NCBI RefSeq assembly: GCF_000012305.1
Contig: NC_007204.1
Location: forward strand, 372,001-436,000
Reading direction: 5' to 3'
DNA from: Psychrobacter arcticus 273-4
GTDB taxonomy: Bacteria > Pseudomonadota > Gammaproteobacteria > Pseudomonadales > Moraxellaceae
DNA: 64,000 nucleotides
A model generated the notes under the pieces. That model saw only the letters and a program-made list of their open reading frames with translations. It was not told the origin of the DNA and did no database searches. The position numbers were made by a program, and so were the translations under genes. How positions within the stretch are numbered: the first letter of the stretch is position 1; each line of letters starts with the position of its first letter. Of the stretch, positions 1 through 10,327 are shown in pieces.

Positions 1-107
1 CCGCGCACAGGAGAGTCTTCAATAAAAAAGCGTTGGCGAAGGTCGTTATCTTGCATCAGATCAGCGTTTTGCTCATGGGCAGTCGGGGTTTGGTTATCTT
101 GTGTCAT
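1..107 (-). CDS. hslO: Hsp33 redox-regulated chaperone, N-terminal fragment (cut by window edge)
   Basis: Reading leftward from the ATG at 105-107 gives 35 codons that stay open to the edge of the window. They end in QRFFIEDSPVRG, which matches the conserved N-terminal start of Hsp33 (arginine-phenylalanine, an acidic residue, then PVRG). Hsp33 is a cytoplasmic holdase activated by oxidation of a C-terminal zinc centre, which lies outside the window. The first 20 residues are a polar, unconserved leader. The call rests on about 12 residues, so it is good but not certain. Confidence 0.7.
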   Translation of the reverse strand, partial: MTQDNQTPTAHEQNADLMQDNDLRQRFFIEDSPVR

Positions 108-589
108 AGGTCATTTATAAGATTAAGAGGTTGCTAGCTTTATGGGGATAGATACAGATTTATCAATCTTAGTAAATATAGTCGGTGAAAAGTAATATCG
201 ATACAACACGTACTACTGGTGCAAATTTTTCTTGCTTGCTGTGCCTACGCAGACAGAGGCTGCAAAAAATTTACACCAGTAGTACTGTAGCGACTTTAAA
301 GTATTTCAACTATAGGTATCTATATGAATGACGTTAAAGCTTGTTTTATCTAAGGATTTTCATCTCAAAGCAATTAAAAACCTAAAATAGTTGGCTGAGT
401 AAAAAAAATTTACCCTCATCAGTCAATTTGTTGTACAGTAATATTAAGTTGCATAGTGATAAACAACAGCAACAGCACGGATGCATAGCGATAGGGCTCA
501 TAAGCGCAAATTCATAGCGTTTTTTACGGTCTCTATCGCACTTAAATGTCATTCCAATCTTGTGGCAATGTGATAAAAGGACATATCTC
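108..589. other. Intergenic region between divergent hslO and gltI
   Basis: This 480-bp divergent region holds copy 1 of the 138-bp repeat (177-314). The remainder is AT-rich and must contain the promoters of both neighbours. No promoter pair stands out clearly enough to place, and no convincing ORF was found. Confidence 0.6.
177..314 (+). repeat. 138-bp intergenic hairpin repeat, copy 1
   Basis: First of seven near-identical copies. It runs from TATAGTCGGTG to CAACTATA. The core is an inverted repeat: an arm containing TACTACTGGTGCAAATTTTT pairs with GCAAAAAATTTACACCAGTA, around a loop of about 35 nt containing CTGCGTAGGC-like sequence in one orientation. In this copy the arm tips pair perfectly (ACTACTGGTG with CACCAGTAGT). 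The outer thirds pair only weakly, apart from the terminal TATAGT/ACTATA. The size, short terminal inverted repeats and TA-rich ends suggest a non-autonomous mobile element (MITE-like). Confidence 0.9.
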
Positions 590-1549
590 ATGACTTATTC
601 TCTTTCTACCTCTCTATCCAAACCGTTAACGTTAGTTGCCTTTATGGCACTAGCTCTAGCAGGTTGTAATAACAATAGCCAAACCAGCACCGAGACGACG
701 AATACCAACGGCACCTTAGATAAAATCAAAGAATCAGGTACTATCGTCGTCGGTCACCGTGACTCCTCTATTCCATTCTCATACATCGCTGATGATCCTA
801 ACCAGCCGATCGGCTATGCACATGATTTAGAGATGAAAGTGGTTGAAGCTGTCAAACAAAAGCTCAATATGCCAGATCTAAAAATCCGCTATAACCTCAT
901 TACTTCACAAACTCGTATTCCATTGGTACAAAACGGCACGGTTGATTTCGAATGTGGCTCAACGACCAACAATGAAGAACGCCAGAAACAAGTCGCCTTC
1001 TCAAATGGTTTCTTTGAAATCGGTACACGTTTATTGACCAAAAAAGATTCAGGTATTCAAGGCTTTGATGATTTAAAAGGGAAAACCTTGGTCACGACTG
1101 CTGGTACAACCTCAGAGCGTTATATTCGTGAGTATAACGATGATAAAAAGATGAATATCAATATCATTTCAGCAAAAGATCATGGCGAAGGTTTCTTGAT
1201 GCTAGAGAACGGTCGTGCCGAGGCCTTTATGATGGATGATGTGTTACTAGCCGGCGAAAAAGCCAAAGCAAAAAATCCAGATGAATGGGTTATCGTTGGT
1301 GAGCCACAATCGTTTGAAATCTATGGCTGTATGATGCGTAAAGACGATCCAGAGTTTAAAGCTGTGGTCGATGATGCATTAGCCACTGTCTTTAAGTCAG
1401 GCGAGATCAATAGCATTTATGACAAATGGTTCTTAAACCCAATTCCACCAAAAAATGTCAATCTAAAGTTTGAGATGTCAGATAACTTAAAAGCGTTGAT
1501 TGCCAATCCACATGATAGCGATCAGCCAAAAGTAGCGACTGCGCAATAA
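590..1549 (+). CDS. gltI: Glutamate/aspartate ABC transporter, substrate-binding lipoprotein
   Basis: Solute-binding component that captures acidic amino acids in the periplasm and delivers them to GltJK. The 319-residue product begins with a lipoprotein signal ending in the lipobox LAGC, so Cys26 should be the lipidated residue; the E. coli homologue is soluble. The body is a family-3 binding fold: the first lobe opens with SGTIVVGHRDSSIPFSY, and FECGSTTNNEER and TTAGTTSERY are typical of GltI-type proteins. The ATG at 590 is preferred over an in-frame start at 560 because AAAGGA lies about 10 bp upstream and the signal peptide follows directly. It is the first gene of a four-gene gltIJKL set. 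Confidence 0.93.
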   Translation: MTYSLSTSLSKPLTLVAFMALALAGCNNNSQTSTETTNTNGTLDKIKESGTIVVGHRDSSIPFSYIADDPNQPIGYAHDLEMKVVEAVKQKLNMPDLKIRYNLITSQTRIPLVQNGTVDFECGSTTNNEERQKQVAFSNGFFEIGTRLLTKKDSGIQGFDDLKGKTLVTTAGTTSERYIREYNDDKKMNINIISAKDHGEGFLMLENGRAEAFMMDDVLLAGEKAKAKNPDEWVIVGEPQSFEIYGCMMRKDDPEFKAVVDDALATVFKSGEINSIYDKWFLNPIPPKNVNLKFEMSDNLKALIANPHDSDQPKVATAQ

Positions 1550-1658
1550 CGCTCCTTGTCCCTCAACATAGCATGCTTACGTGTTCAGATTGTTTGTCAA
1601 ATTGTTTGATAGCAGTCTGAAAGCGTGGGCTTTTTAACCGTTGCTCGGAGAGACAATT

Positions 1659-2405
1659 ATGAATTATAGCTGGAACTGGGGTGTGCTTTTTGAGCAAACT
1701 GGTATCGGTAGCGAGCTGTATATCCATTGGATGATTACTGGTCTTGGCTGGTTGTTATTAATTGGCAGTATTGCTTGGGCAATCGCCATGGTGATTGGTA
1801 CTATTTTTGGAATCATGCGTACTTTGCCTAATAAGACTGCCCGTGCTATCGGCACCACTTATGTGACGTTTTTTCGTAATATCCCTTTATTGGTACAACT
1901 ATTCTTCTGGTTTTATATCGCCCCAGGTTGGCTAACGCCATCCATACAAGAGTGGTGGTACAAAGACTTGTCTCCTAATACCTCTGCCATGCTGTCAGCC
2001 AGTATCGGTCTTGGTTTATTTACCGCTGCCCGTATTGTGGAACAGGTGCGTACCGGTATCGAGTCGCTACCTAAAGGACAAATCAATGCCGCCTACGCGC
2101 TCGGCTTTAGTATCCCGCAAGCCTATAAAGAAGTGCTGCTGCCGCAAGCGTTTCGGATTATCTTACCGCCACTTAGCTCGGAGTTGACCAACTGCTTTAA
2201 AAACGCTTCGGTTGCGTCTTTAGTAGGGGTGATGGAGCTGATTAGTCAGACCAAAACCATTAGTGAATACACCCAAAACAGTCTTGAGATTTATACCTAT
2301 GCGACCATTATTTATCTGGTATTCAATTTGTCTTTAATTGCCATTATGGGGCTGATTGAACGTAAATTGCGTGTGCCTGGGCTGATTGCAGGGAGTCAAA
2401 AATGA
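1659..2405 (+). CDS. gltJ: Glutamate/aspartate ABC transporter permease GltJ
   Basis: Inner-membrane permease of the polar amino-acid family; it pairs with GltK to form the channel. The 248-residue product has several hydrophobic segments and the cytoplasmic EAA-type loop (EQVRTGIESLPKGQINAAYA) that docks on the ATPase. The N-terminus (MNYSWNWGVLFEQ) is typical of GltJ. The start at 1659 is chosen for the GGAGAG at 1648-1653; an upstream in-frame start at 1641 lacks a good site. The stop overlaps the gltK start by 4 bp, indicating translational coupling. Confidence 0.93.
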   Translation: MNYSWNWGVLFEQTGIGSELYIHWMITGLGWLLLIGSIAWAIAMVIGTIFGIMRTLPNKTARAIGTTYVTFFRNIPLLVQLFFWFYIAPGWLTPSIQEWWYKDLSPNTSAMLSASIGLGLFTAARIVEQVRTGIESLPKGQINAAYALGFSIPQAYKEVLLPQAFRIILPPLSSELTNCFKNASVASLVGVMELISQTKTISEYTQNSLEIYTYATIIYLVFNLSLIAIMGLIERKLRVPGLIAGSQK

Positions 2406-3073
2406 ATATGATGACCGAGCTTGCAACTGCTTACCCTGGTTTGATGGGTGGCATGCTGACGACTTTAAAGGTATTGTTTTTAGCCATAGTGGGCGGTATC
2501 AGCTTAGGGACAGTATTGGCATTGATGCGCTTGTCTGGTATCAAAGCGCTTGAGATACCAGCCAAGTTATACGTCAATTACTTTCGTTCTGTGCCATTGC
2601 TGCTTGTGCTGCTGTGGTTTTATTTTGCCGTGCCGATGATTTATTTTTGGGTTGCCGGTAAATATTTACAGCTCGATACAGCTTTCACCTCCTGTGTGGT
2701 CGCTTTTATGATGTTTGAAGCGGCGTACTTTTCAGAGGTGGTACGCGCGGGTATTCAATCTATCGGTAGTGGGCAGGTTAATGCTGCCAAAGCACTCGGT
2801 ATGACCTATGGGCAGACAATGCGCTTGATTATTTTGCCGCAGGCGTTTCGCAAGATGCTACCTCTGATTTTACAGCAGTGTATTATTTTATTCCAAGATA
2901 CGACATTAGTCTTTGCGATTGGCTTAACGGATTTCTTCCGCGCTGCTTATGTACGCGGTGAGCTGATGGGTTTATTAACGCCCTATATATTAGGAGCAGG
3001 CGCTGTTTATTTTATTATCAGTTTGAGTGCTTCTATTGGCGTGCAACAACTACAAAAGCGTTTAAGATTCTAA
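2402..3073 (+). CDS. gltK: Glutamate/aspartate ABC transporter permease GltK
   Basis: Second permease subunit of the importer, 223 residues, with about five hydrophobic segments. The EAA loop is visible as EVVRAGIQSIGSGQVNAAKA followed by LGMT. The start codon lies inside the gltJ stop (ATGA overlap), typical of coupled subunits made in equal amounts. Length and order match the gltIJKL operon of other gammaproteobacteria. Confidence 0.93.
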   Translation: MNMMTELATAYPGLMGGMLTTLKVLFLAIVGGISLGTVLALMRLSGIKALEIPAKLYVNYFRSVPLLLVLLWFYFAVPMIYFWVAGKYLQLDTAFTSCVVAFMMFEAAYFSEVVRAGIQSIGSGQVNAAKALGMTYGQTMRLIILPQAFRKMLPLILQQCIILFQDTTLVFAIGLTDFFRAAYVRGELMGLLTPYILGAGAVYFIISLSASIGVQQLQKRLRF

Positions 3074-3160
3074 TAATTTTTACGAGAACCTTAACGTTGA
3101 AGTTTATGCATTAAAAGCTTTATTTAATAATGATGAAAATAATGTGGTTAGGAGCCAGTG

Positions 3161-3979
3161 ATGAATGAGCCAGTGATAAATAATGCTGACACGTATACAA
3201 ATGAATTTGGCGGACTGGTCACCAACACTGGTCATGCAAGCGATGAAATCGTCATCCAAATGAGTGATGTTAGTAAATGGTATGGTGATTTTCAAGTATT
3301 GACTGGCTGTAGCGCCCATGTACATAAAGGCGATGTCGTCGTCGTTTGTGGTCCATCAGGCAGTGGTAAATCGACCTTGATAAAAACGGTCAACGGACTA
3401 GAGACTTTTCAAAAAGGCGAGATTATGGTCAGTGGCATCTCCGTTGGCGCACCAAAAACCAATTTGCCTAAACTCCGTAGTAGCGTCGGTATGGTGTTTC
3501 AGCACTTTGAGCTATTCCCGCATCTGACGATTATTGACAATTTGGCTGTCGCTCAAATCAAAGTGTTGGGACGTAAAGAAGCTGAGGCCAAACAAAAAGC
3601 CATGGCATATCTAGATCGCGTCGGGCTAACGGCGCAAGCAGCAAAGTATCCAGCTGAGCTGTCCGGTGGACAGCAGCAGCGTGTAGCGATTGCCCGCGCT
3701 TTGGCAATGGATCCAGTTGCCATGCTGTTTGACGAGCCAACCTCAGCACTTGACCCTGAGATGATTCAAGAGGTGCTTGATGTGATGGTTGAGCTGACTC
3801 GTGAGGGTATGACCATGATGTGTGTCACACATGAGATGGGCTTTGCCAGTCAAGTCGCCAATCGTATTATCTTTATGGATGAAGGTCGTATCGTTGAGAA
3901 TTGTAGTAAAGATGAGTTTTTTGAAGGGGCAAAAAGTGAGCGCGCGCAACTGTTCTTATCGAAAATTTTAAATCATTAA
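3161..3979 (+). CDS. gltL: Glutamate/aspartate ABC transporter ATPase GltL
   Basis: Cytoplasmic ATPase that powers GltIJK. Of 272 residues, the ABC domain starts near residue 31: Walker A GPSGSGKST at 64-72, signature LSGGQQQRVAIARAL, then Walker B with AMLFDEPTSALDP and the switch histidine in CVTHEMGFA. The ATG at 3161 is chosen over the GTG three bases upstream because GGAG (3151-3154) is well spaced for it. The first 30 residues are an extra polar leader compared with the roughly 240-residue standard GltL. The 88-bp gap after gltK is the largest break in the set apart from gltI-gltJ. Confidence 0.93.
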   Translation: MNEPVINNADTYTNEFGGLVTNTGHASDEIVIQMSDVSKWYGDFQVLTGCSAHVHKGDVVVVCGPSGSGKSTLIKTVNGLETFQKGEIMVSGISVGAPKTNLPKLRSSVGMVFQHFELFPHLTIIDNLAVAQIKVLGRKEAEAKQKAMAYLDRVGLTAQAAKYPAELSGGQQQRVAIARALAMDPVAMLFDEPTSALDPEMIQEVLDVMVELTREGMTMMCVTHEMGFASQVANRIIFMDEGRIVENCSKDEFFEGAKSERAQLFLSKILNH

Positions 3980-4015
3980 CGATTAAATTTTCATAGCGTC
4001 ATTTAATCTTCCATT

Positions 4016-4045
4016 AAAAGCGTCTATTTATAGATGCTTTTTTTA
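4016..4045 (+). terminator. Intrinsic terminator after gltL
   Basis: AAAAGCGTCTA (4016-4026) pairs with TAGATGCTTTT (4031-4041) with one G-T wobble, followed by a T-run. It lies 37 bp after the gltL stop. Confidence 0.75.
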
Positions 4046-4076
4046 TGACACTTTTTATGACACTTTTTATGGCATT
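4041..4076 (+). repeat. 12-bp direct repeat (about 2.7 copies)
   Basis: TTTTATGACACT is repeated in tandem directly after the gltL terminator, with a third, imperfect copy ending in GGCA. It looks like a slippage duplication. Confidence 0.7.
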
Positions 4077-4137
4077 TCTTATCGCATTAGAATATCAGTA
4101 TATTGATACATCCAACCGTGATTTTTATGTGAGTGAC

Positions 4138-4275
4138 TATAGTCGGTGAAAAGTAATATCGATACAACACGTACTGCTGGTGCAAATTTTTCTTGCTTGC
4201 TGTGCCTACGCAGACAGAGGCTGCAAAAAATTTACACCAGCAATACGGTAGCGACTTTAAAGTATTTCAACTATA
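4138..4275 (+). repeat. 138-bp intergenic hairpin repeat, copy 2
   Basis: Same element and orientation as copy 1. The arm tips read ACTGCTGGTG and CACCAGCAAT: relative to copy 1 one arm has A to G and the partner T to C, so pairing is kept. It lies in the gltL-rubB gap (3980-4374), which otherwise holds only the gltL terminator and a short tandem repeat. Confidence 0.9.
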
Positions 4276-4374
4276 CATGCGTGAGTGGATAGGTGAGTGA
4301 ATGTCTGTTTACTGATACAATAGCCATCAAGCACCTAACAATTAGAATAATCCCTCATCTATCATGGAGTCAGT

Positions 4375-5634
4375 ATGAGCACAGAAACTACATTTCCTTC
4401 TACTATGGCAACAGACGCCAAAGGTATTGTCATTATTGGCGCAGGTTTAGCCGGCTGGCACGTCATCGATGCGATTCGTGCCAAAGACAAAGAGGTGCCA
4501 ATTACCTTAATCACGACTGATAGCGGCGATCGTTATCATAAGCCCATGCTAACCATGGCAATTAGCCAAAACAAAAGCGCATCAGACTTAGTAAGAGCGA
4601 CTGGCACTGATGCTGCAAAGGCAGCGCAAGTGACGTTACTTGCTAATACACAGGTGACTGATATTGATGCTACCACTCAACAGTTACAGCTCGTCTCTGC
4701 GCTGCGCTCAGATCCCGTTTATACCAATTATGCCACTATCAGCTACGACAAGCTGGTACTCGCAATGGGTGCTCATCCTATCTTTCCAAAAAGCTTACCA
4801 GAAGATTTGGTTTGGCATGTCAACCATATTGAGCGTTTTGGACAGCTACAAGAAAAACTCGCAACGGGCAGTCAGCATGTCGCCATTATTGGTGCGGGCA
4901 TGGTAGGGACGGAGATTGCTGAGGACTTGCTAAAAGCGGGTCATGAGGTAACCTTAATTGATTTAAATGATGCGCCTTTATCGCAAATGCTACCAGCAAA
5001 AGCGACCGCACGTATTGCAGCGGCAGTCAAATCACAAGGGATTAACTTTTTGGGCGGCTATCAGGTAACGGATGTTATTCGTAGCAGTGATGATAATGAA
5101 GGTGAAAACAATATTGGTAAGCTGCAAGTCAGCTATGAGCCATTTGCCTCTAATGGAGAAGATACAGATGCTCAGACATCTGAGATATTACTGGTTGACC
5201 ATGTGATTGCTAGTACTGGTTTGACGGTTGATGGTAAATTGCCAACTGCAGCTGGGGTTGAGTTCAACCGTCGCACTGGTATCGTGGTGGATGCGCCAAC
5301 GCTGCGTACTAATACTGATAATATCTATGCGATTGGTGATTGTATGTCTATCAATGGGGTTGCTTGTCGTTATGTAGCGCCACTGCGTGCACAAGCAGCA
5401 ACCATCGCTGATGATATCTTGGGACTAGAACATAGCGGTTACGATCATAAGCCACCGATGATTCGTTTAAAAAATAAAGCGATTTCGGTGATGGCAACGG
5501 GCGTACCGCAAGCGGCTGGCAATTGGCAAGTAACCACTGAAACTGATGAAGAGCTAATCATGAATCTACTCGACGATAATGATGAAGTTAGCGCAACAGT
5601 CACTATCAAAGTGCCTGCCAACCCTAATGCATAA
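4375..5634 (+). CDS. rubB: Rubredoxin--NAD(+) reductase-like FAD oxidoreductase
   Basis: A 419-residue pyridine-nucleotide disulphide-type flavoprotein predicted to pass electrons from NADH to rubredoxin, as in alkane hydroxylase systems. The FAD dinucleotide site is IVIIGAGLAGWH near residue 20, followed by the YHKPMLT segment typical of the AlkT/RubB group. The NAD site is HVAIIGAGMVGTEIAED near residue 170, and the second FAD contact is NIYAIGDC in the C-terminal half. No rubredoxin or alkane hydroxylase gene is nearby, so the physiological partner is not shown by context. A nitric-oxide reductase type NorW flavorubredoxin reductase is the main alternative. Confidence 0.8.
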   Translation: MSTETTFPSTMATDAKGIVIIGAGLAGWHVIDAIRAKDKEVPITLITTDSGDRYHKPMLTMAISQNKSASDLVRATGTDAAKAAQVTLLANTQVTDIDATTQQLQLVSALRSDPVYTNYATISYDKLVLAMGAHPIFPKSLPEDLVWHVNHIERFGQLQEKLATGSQHVAIIGAGMVGTEIAEDLLKAGHEVTLIDLNDAPLSQMLPAKATARIAAAVKSQGINFLGGYQVTDVIRSSDDNEGENNIGKLQVSYEPFASNGEDTDAQTSEILLVDHVIASTGLTVDGKLPTAAGVEFNRRTGIVVDAPTLRTNTDNIYAIGDCMSINGVACRYVAPLRAQAATIADDILGLEHSGYDHKPPMIRLKNKAISVMATGVPQAAGNWQVTTETDEELIMNLLDDNDEVSATVTIKVPANPNA

Positions 5635-5658
5635 TTATTAAAAAAACCTATAAGCCAT

Positions 5659-5696
5659 AGCCAGTGCTGCCATCTTAATGCAGTGCTGGCTTTTTT
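5659..5696 (+). terminator. Intrinsic terminator after rubB
   Basis: AGCCAG (5659-5664) pairs with CTGGCT (5686-5691), with partial pairing inside, followed by six T. It is 24 bp past the rubB stop. Confidence 0.7.
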
Positions 5697-5882
5697 GTGT
5701 TCATATTTAATGAATTCACTGTATTCTTTTCTTTTAAATGATACGTATTGTATTACTATTATTGACAGCATTCGATTTAAGGAGGTATAGTAGCTAACGC
5801 TAGTCAAAACCTGTTCAAGGAAGCGTGAATGGGTGACAGGTGACTAATAAGCATTATAAAAAGTAAAACGAAAGGACTCGTT

Positions 5883-7637
5883 ATGACTCAATTTTCTGAC
5901 TTTGATAGCATTTTAAATAATATACCCAGTATCAATATGGGCGCACGCTCGGCAAATGCCCCACTGACTCATAGCTATGATAAAGGTCCTGATGTACCGC
6001 TGATTGAAGCGACCATCGGCGATTTCTTTGATGCCATCGCCTCCAAATATCCTGAACGTGAAGCTCTGGTCGTCTGTCATCAAAACATCCGCTGGACTTA
6101 TCGTGAACTGCAACAGCAAGTCAATCAACTCGCGAGCAGCATGATTGAGATGGGGTTTGAGATTGGTGATCGCATCGGCATCTGGTCGCACAACAACGCT
6201 GAATGGCTTTTGATGCAATTAGCAACCGCAAAGGTCGGTGTCATCTTAGTAAATATCAACCCCGCTTACCGTGTCTTTGAGCTTCAATATGCCCTAAATA
6301 AACTTGGTTGCTCGGCACTGCTATTGATGCGCCATTTTAAAAGCAGTGACTATGCGCAGTTGATTCGTGAGATGTGTCCTGAGATTTACCACAAAAACTA
6401 CACTCAGCTGGATTTGGTTGAAATACCAACGATTGAGCGCATCATTTGGATTGATGAGCCAGACAGTGATGAAGAGTTTGGGTTTATGCAGAAGTTTTCT
6501 GCATGGATGGCGGAAGGTGATGCCAATGATCCACGTATCGCCGAGCGTCAAGCCCAGCTTAAAAACACTGACGCCATTAACGTACAGTTTACCAGTGGTA
6601 CGACGGGCACACCCAAAGGCGCGACTTTAAGCCATCGAAATATCTTAAATAACGGCTACTTCATCGGTGAGGCTATGAATTTCACTGAAGAGGACAGACT
6701 ATGTATTCCAGTGCCTTTGTATCATTGCTTTGGTATGGTGCTTGGTAATTTAGCCATTCTTACTCATGGCGGTTGTATCGTTTATCCAAATGATGGTTTT
6801 GAGCCGTTATCGGTTTTGCAAGCAGTCGAAGCCGAAAAATGTACGGGTCTACATGGCGTGCCAACGATGTTTATCGCCGAGCTTGACCATCCTGAATTTA
6901 AAAACTTTGATTTATCGACCTTGCGTACCGGCATTATGGCAGGCTCTAGCTGTCCGATTGAGGTGATGCGTCGCGTCATCGATGAGATGCACATGAAAGA
7001 AGTCACCATTGCGTATGGCATGACAGAAACCAGTCCAGTATCTTGTCAGACCAATGAGCATACGCCACTTGATAAACAAGTCTCGACCGTGGGACTTGTG
7101 CAGCCAGCGCTTGAAGTAAAAGTCGTTGATGCCGAAACAGGTGAGATTGTGCCCTTAGGCGAAACGGGCGAGCTGCTGACTCGTGGTTATTCGGTGATGA
7201 AAGGTTATTGGGGCAGTCGTTTTAAAACCCGTGAAGCCATTCAAGATGGCTGGATGCACACTGGTGATTTGGCGACTATGGATGAAGATGGCTATGTCAA
7301 AATCGTCGGTCGCAGTAAAGATATGGTCATCCGCGGCGGTGAGAATATCTATCCAGTTGAAATCGAAAACTATTTATACCGTCATCCTAAAATCCGTGAT
7401 GTACAAATCGTTGGTATACCGGATAAGCGTTATGGCGAGGTATTGGCGGCTTGGATTATTCCTAAAGAAGCTGGCAGCTTAACTGAAGAAGAAGTGCGTC
7501 AGTTCTGTAGTGAGCACATTGCCCATTATAAAGTACCGACCTATTATCGCTTTGTGACTGAATATCCAATGACCATCACTGGCAAAATTCAGAAATATAA
7601 AATTATTGAGCAGATGAAAGAAGAGCTTGGTTTATAA
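5883..7637 (+). CDS. AMP-forming acyl-CoA synthetase of the leucine-catabolism cluster
   Basis: A 584-residue adenylate-forming ligase that would activate a carboxylic acid with ATP and CoA. The P-loop-like motif is [20 protein letters not shown] around residue 235, followed by the A5-type segment [11 protein letters not shown], the hinge [16 protein letters not shown] and a C-terminal GKIQKYK lysine motif. The start is supported by AAAGGA 7-12 bp upstream of 5883. Context (directly before liuBCDEA) suggests a branched short-chain acid such as isovalerate, or acetoacetate from the pathway end, but the substrate cannot be read from sequence. No liuR-type regulator is present here. Confidence 0.85.
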   Translation: MTQFSDFDSILNNIPSINMGARSANAPLTHSYDKGPDVPLIEATIGDFFDAIASKYPEREALVVCHQNIRWTYRELQQQVNQLASSMIEMGFEIGDRIGIWSHNNAEWLLMQLATAKVGVILVNINPAYRVFELQYALNKLGCSALLLMRHFKSSDYAQLIREMCPEIYHKNYTQLDLVEIPTIERIIWIDEPDSDEEFGFMQKFSAWMAEGDANDPRIAERQAQLKNTDAINVQFTSGTTGTPKGATLSHRNILNNGYFIGEAMNFTEEDRLCIPVPLYHCFGMVLGNLAILTHGGCIVYPNDGFEPLSVLQAVEAEKCTGLHGVPTMFIAELDHPEFKNFDLSTLRTGIMAGSSCPIEVMRRVIDEMHMKEVTIAYGMTETSPVSCQTNEHTPLDKQVSTVGLVQPALEVKVVDAETGEIVPLGETGELLTRGYSVMKGYWGSRFKTREAIQDGWMHTGDLATMDEDGYVKIVGRSKDMVIRGGENIYPVEIENYLYRHPKIRDVQIVGIPDKRYGEVLAAWIIPKEAGSLTEEEVRQFCSEHIAHYKVPTYYRFVTEYPMTITGKIQKYKIIEQMKEELGL

Positions 7638-7860
7638 AAAATTGAGCCGTTTTAGCAGTTGTTTTACTAATGAATTTTATCAGCAAAGACTAAAATATAG
7701 TAATATTCATATAAATCCGCTACATCGTCATCCTCGCTTGATGTACTACTTGTACTATCTGCGCTTGGTTTCCTTGTATCAAAATTGTATTGAAATGACT
7801 ATAACCAGACCGTAAAATAAAAAAATTACTCGCATTTACGTATTAAAGAAAAGGGATATC

Positions 7861-9471
7861 ATGAGCGCTATCATAACCAGTAAACTGAGTCCAAATGCCG
7901 CTGAATTTCAGCAAAACAGTGCTGCCATGCAAGAGGTGGTTGATGACTTATATCAGCACCTGCGTAAAGTCGTCCAAGGCGGCTCAGAGCGTGCGCGAGC
8001 CAAGCATCTGGCACGTGGCAAGCTCTTGCCTCGCGAGCGTGTAGAGCGTTTGCTTGATGTCGGTACACCATTTTTAGAGGTGGCTCCGATGGCGGCGCAC
8101 GATATGTATGGCGAAGATATTCCAGCGGCGGGTGTGATTGCTGGTATCGGTCGTATCAATGGTACTGAGTGTATGATTGTCTGTAATGATGCCACGGTAA
8201 AAGGCGGCACGTATTACCCAATAACGGTCAAAAAACATTTGCGTGCGCAGGAAATTGCGCAAGAAAACCATTTACCCTGTATTTACTTGGTCGATTCGGG
8301 CGGTGCAAACTTGCCCAATCAGGATGAAGTATTCCCAGATAAAGAGCATTTCGGGCGTATCTTCTTTAACCAAGCCAATCTCAGTGCGGCCGGTATTCCA
8401 CAGATTGCGGTGGTTATGGGCAGCTGTACCGCAGGCGGTGCATACGTGCCAGCGATGAGTGATGAATCTATTATTGTTAAAGACCAAGGGACTATCTTTT
8501 TGGGTGGTCCGCCACTGGTCAAAGCCGCAACAGGTGAAGAAGTCACGGCAGAAGATTTGGGCGGCGGTGATGTGCATACGCGTCTGTCAGGGGTGGTTGA
8601 TCATTTGGCGCAAAATGATACTCATGCGTTATCGATTGCCCGTAATATCGTCAGTCATTTGAACCGTCCTGCTAAGCAAATTCCAAATCAAATAAAACCA
8701 CGTCCACCGCGCTATGATGCTAAAGAGCTATATGGCGTCATTCCTACCGATAAGCGCAAGCCATTTGATATCAGAGAGATTATCACTCGTATCGTTGATG
8801 ACAGTGCCTTTGATGAATTTAAAGTGCGCTTTGGCACGACGCTAGTGTGTGGTTTCGCTCATATCGAAGGCATGCCAGTCGGTATTATCGCCAATAACGG
8901 CATCTTATTTAGTGAGTCTGCACAAAAAGGCACGCACTTTATTGAGCTGTGCTGTAAGCGTAAAATTCCTTTGATATTCCTCCAAAACATCACCGGCTTT
9001 ATGGTTGGTCGTAAGTATGAAAATGAAGGTATTGCCCGTCATGGCGCTAAGATGGTGATGGCAGTAGCCAACGCCAAAGTACCTAAGTTTACTGTCATCG
9101 TCGGTGGCTCATTCGGTGCTGGTAACTATGGCATGTGTGGACGTGCTTATAGCCCGCGCTTCTTATGGATGTGGCCAAATGCGCGCATTTCTGTGATGGG
9201 CGGCGAGCAAGCAGCCTCGGTATTGGCAACCGTCAAGCGCGATAACTTTGACCGTAAAGGCGAAGCGTGGAGTGATGAAGACGAAGCGGCATTTAAAGCG
9301 CCGATTCGTGAGATGTACGAAAAGCAAGGTCATCCTTATTATGCCACCGCTCGTCTATGGGATGACGGCGTGATTGACCCTGCTGATACCCGTAACGTGT
9401 TGGCATTAGCGCTTAGCGCAGCTCACAATGCGCCGATTGAAGAGACAACTTTTGGTGTCTTTAGAATGTAA
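7861..9471 (+). CDS. liuB: 3-methylcrotonyl-CoA carboxylase, carboxyltransferase (beta) subunit
   Basis: Carboxyltransferase that moves CO2 from carboxybiotin on LiuD to 3-methylcrotonyl-CoA, giving 3-methylglutaconyl-CoA in leucine breakdown. The 536-residue protein has the two crotonase-fold halves of the family. The N-terminal half carries [37 protein letters not shown] and [16 protein letters not shown]; the C-terminal half carries [20 protein letters not shown] and [16 protein letters not shown]. These are characteristic of MCC beta rather than propionyl-CoA carboxylase. It follows the ligase gene after a 223-bp gap and precedes liuC by 49 bp. Confidence 0.95.
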   Translation: MSAIITSKLSPNAAEFQQNSAAMQEVVDDLYQHLRKVVQGGSERARAKHLARGKLLPRERVERLLDVGTPFLEVAPMAAHDMYGEDIPAAGVIAGIGRINGTECMIVCNDATVKGGTYYPITVKKHLRAQEIAQENHLPCIYLVDSGGANLPNQDEVFPDKEHFGRIFFNQANLSAAGIPQIAVVMGSCTAGGAYVPAMSDESIIVKDQGTIFLGGPPLVKAATGEEVTAEDLGGGDVHTRLSGVVDHLAQNDTHALSIARNIVSHLNRPAKQIPNQIKPRPPRYDAKELYGVIPTDKRKPFDIREIITRIVDDSAFDEFKVRFGTTLVCGFAHIEGMPVGIIANNGILFSESAQKGTHFIELCCKRKIPLIFLQNITGFMVGRKYENEGIARHGAKMVMAVANAKVPKFTVIVGGSFGAGNYGMCGRAYSPRFLWMWPNARISVMGGEQAASVLATVKRDNFDRKGEAWSDEDEAAFKAPIREMYEKQGHPYYATARLWDDGVIDPADTRNVLALALSAAHNAPIEETTFGVFRM

Positions 9472-9520
9472 GTTTGCAAGTCATTTAGCGCTCATACATA
9501 CATAAAATATAGAGAAGGTT

Positions 9521-10327
9521 ATGCAACAAAATCTGAATAATTATAAAAGCTTATTGGTCACCGTTGAGCAGCATATCGCGACGGTAACCTTAAATCGCCC
9601 TGAGATACGTAATGCCTTTAATGATGAGATGATTGCTGAGCTGACCGACGCATTTAAGTCACTTGGTGCTGATGATGCAGTGCGTGTCATCGTCCTAGCT
9701 GCTGCTGGTAAAGCATTTTGTGCGGGAGCGGACCTTAATTGGATGCGTGCTATGGCGGATTATAGCTATGAGGAAAATCTGGCAGACGCGGATAAATTGG
9801 CGCAAATGCTCAAGACTATTTATGAGTGTCCAAAGCCAACGATAGCGGCTATTCAAGGGGATGTTTATGCAGGCGGCATGGGTTTGGTTGCCGTTTGTGA
9901 TGTGGCCATCGCTGTGAGAATTGCCAATTTTTGTCTTAGTGAAGTACGTTTGGGCTTAGCGCCTGCGACCATTAGCCCTTATGTGATTAGAGCACTAGGT
10001 GCTAGAGCGTCGCAGCGTTATTTTTTAAGTGCTGAAGTATTCGATGCTAAAAAAGCCCGTCAACTTGGTTTTATCCATGAGCGCGTCAGCGAAGAGTGGC
10101 TGGATGAAGCAGTTGCGGCATTTTGTGCCAAAGTGGTCAAAAATAGCCCTGAAGCGGTCAAAACCTGCAAGCGCTTATTGCATGAAGTCGCAGGCGCAGC
10201 CATTACCGATGAGCTGATTGCTGATACCGTCAAAGGCATCGCTGATATCCGCTCATCAGAGCAAGGCAAAGAAGGTGTACAAGCATTCTTGCAAAAACGT
10301 CAGCCCAATTGGCTAGTAGCAGAGTAG
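9521..10327 (+). CDS. liuC: 3-methylglutaconyl-CoA hydratase (crotonase family)
   Basis: Hydrates 3-methylglutaconyl-CoA to HMG-CoA. The 268-residue crotonase-fold protein carries the oxyanion-hole motif KAFCAGADLNWM (CAGADL at 67-72) and the second motif GDVYAGGMGLVAVCDVAI. The SEVRLGLAPATISPYV segment supplies the family glutamate and is the form usual in LiuC proteins. GAGAAGG precedes the ATG. The specific function is assigned from its place between liuB and liuD. Confidence 0.92.
   Translation: MQQNLNNYKSLLVTVEQHIATVTLNRPEIRNAFNDEMIAELTDAFKSLGADDAVRVIVLAAAGKAFCAGADLNWMRAMADYSYEENLADADKLAQMLKTIYECPKPTIAAIQGDVYAGGMGLVAVCDVAIAVRIANFCLSEVRLGLAPATISPYVIRALGARASQRYFLSAEVFDAKKARQLGFIHERVSEEWLDEAVAAFCAKVVKNSPEAVKTCKRLLHEVAGAAITDELIADTVKGIADIRSSEQGKEGVQAFLQKRQPNWLVAE

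Noticed and set aside
4293-4520. 75-codon frame overlapping the rubB start
   Set aside because: Overlaps a well-supported gene in another frame and lacks a ribosome-binding site.
5779-5786. Perfect ribosome-binding sequence AAGGAGGT in the rubB-ligase gap
   Set aside because: No start codon lies within usable distance, stops follow at once, and no ORF begins there.
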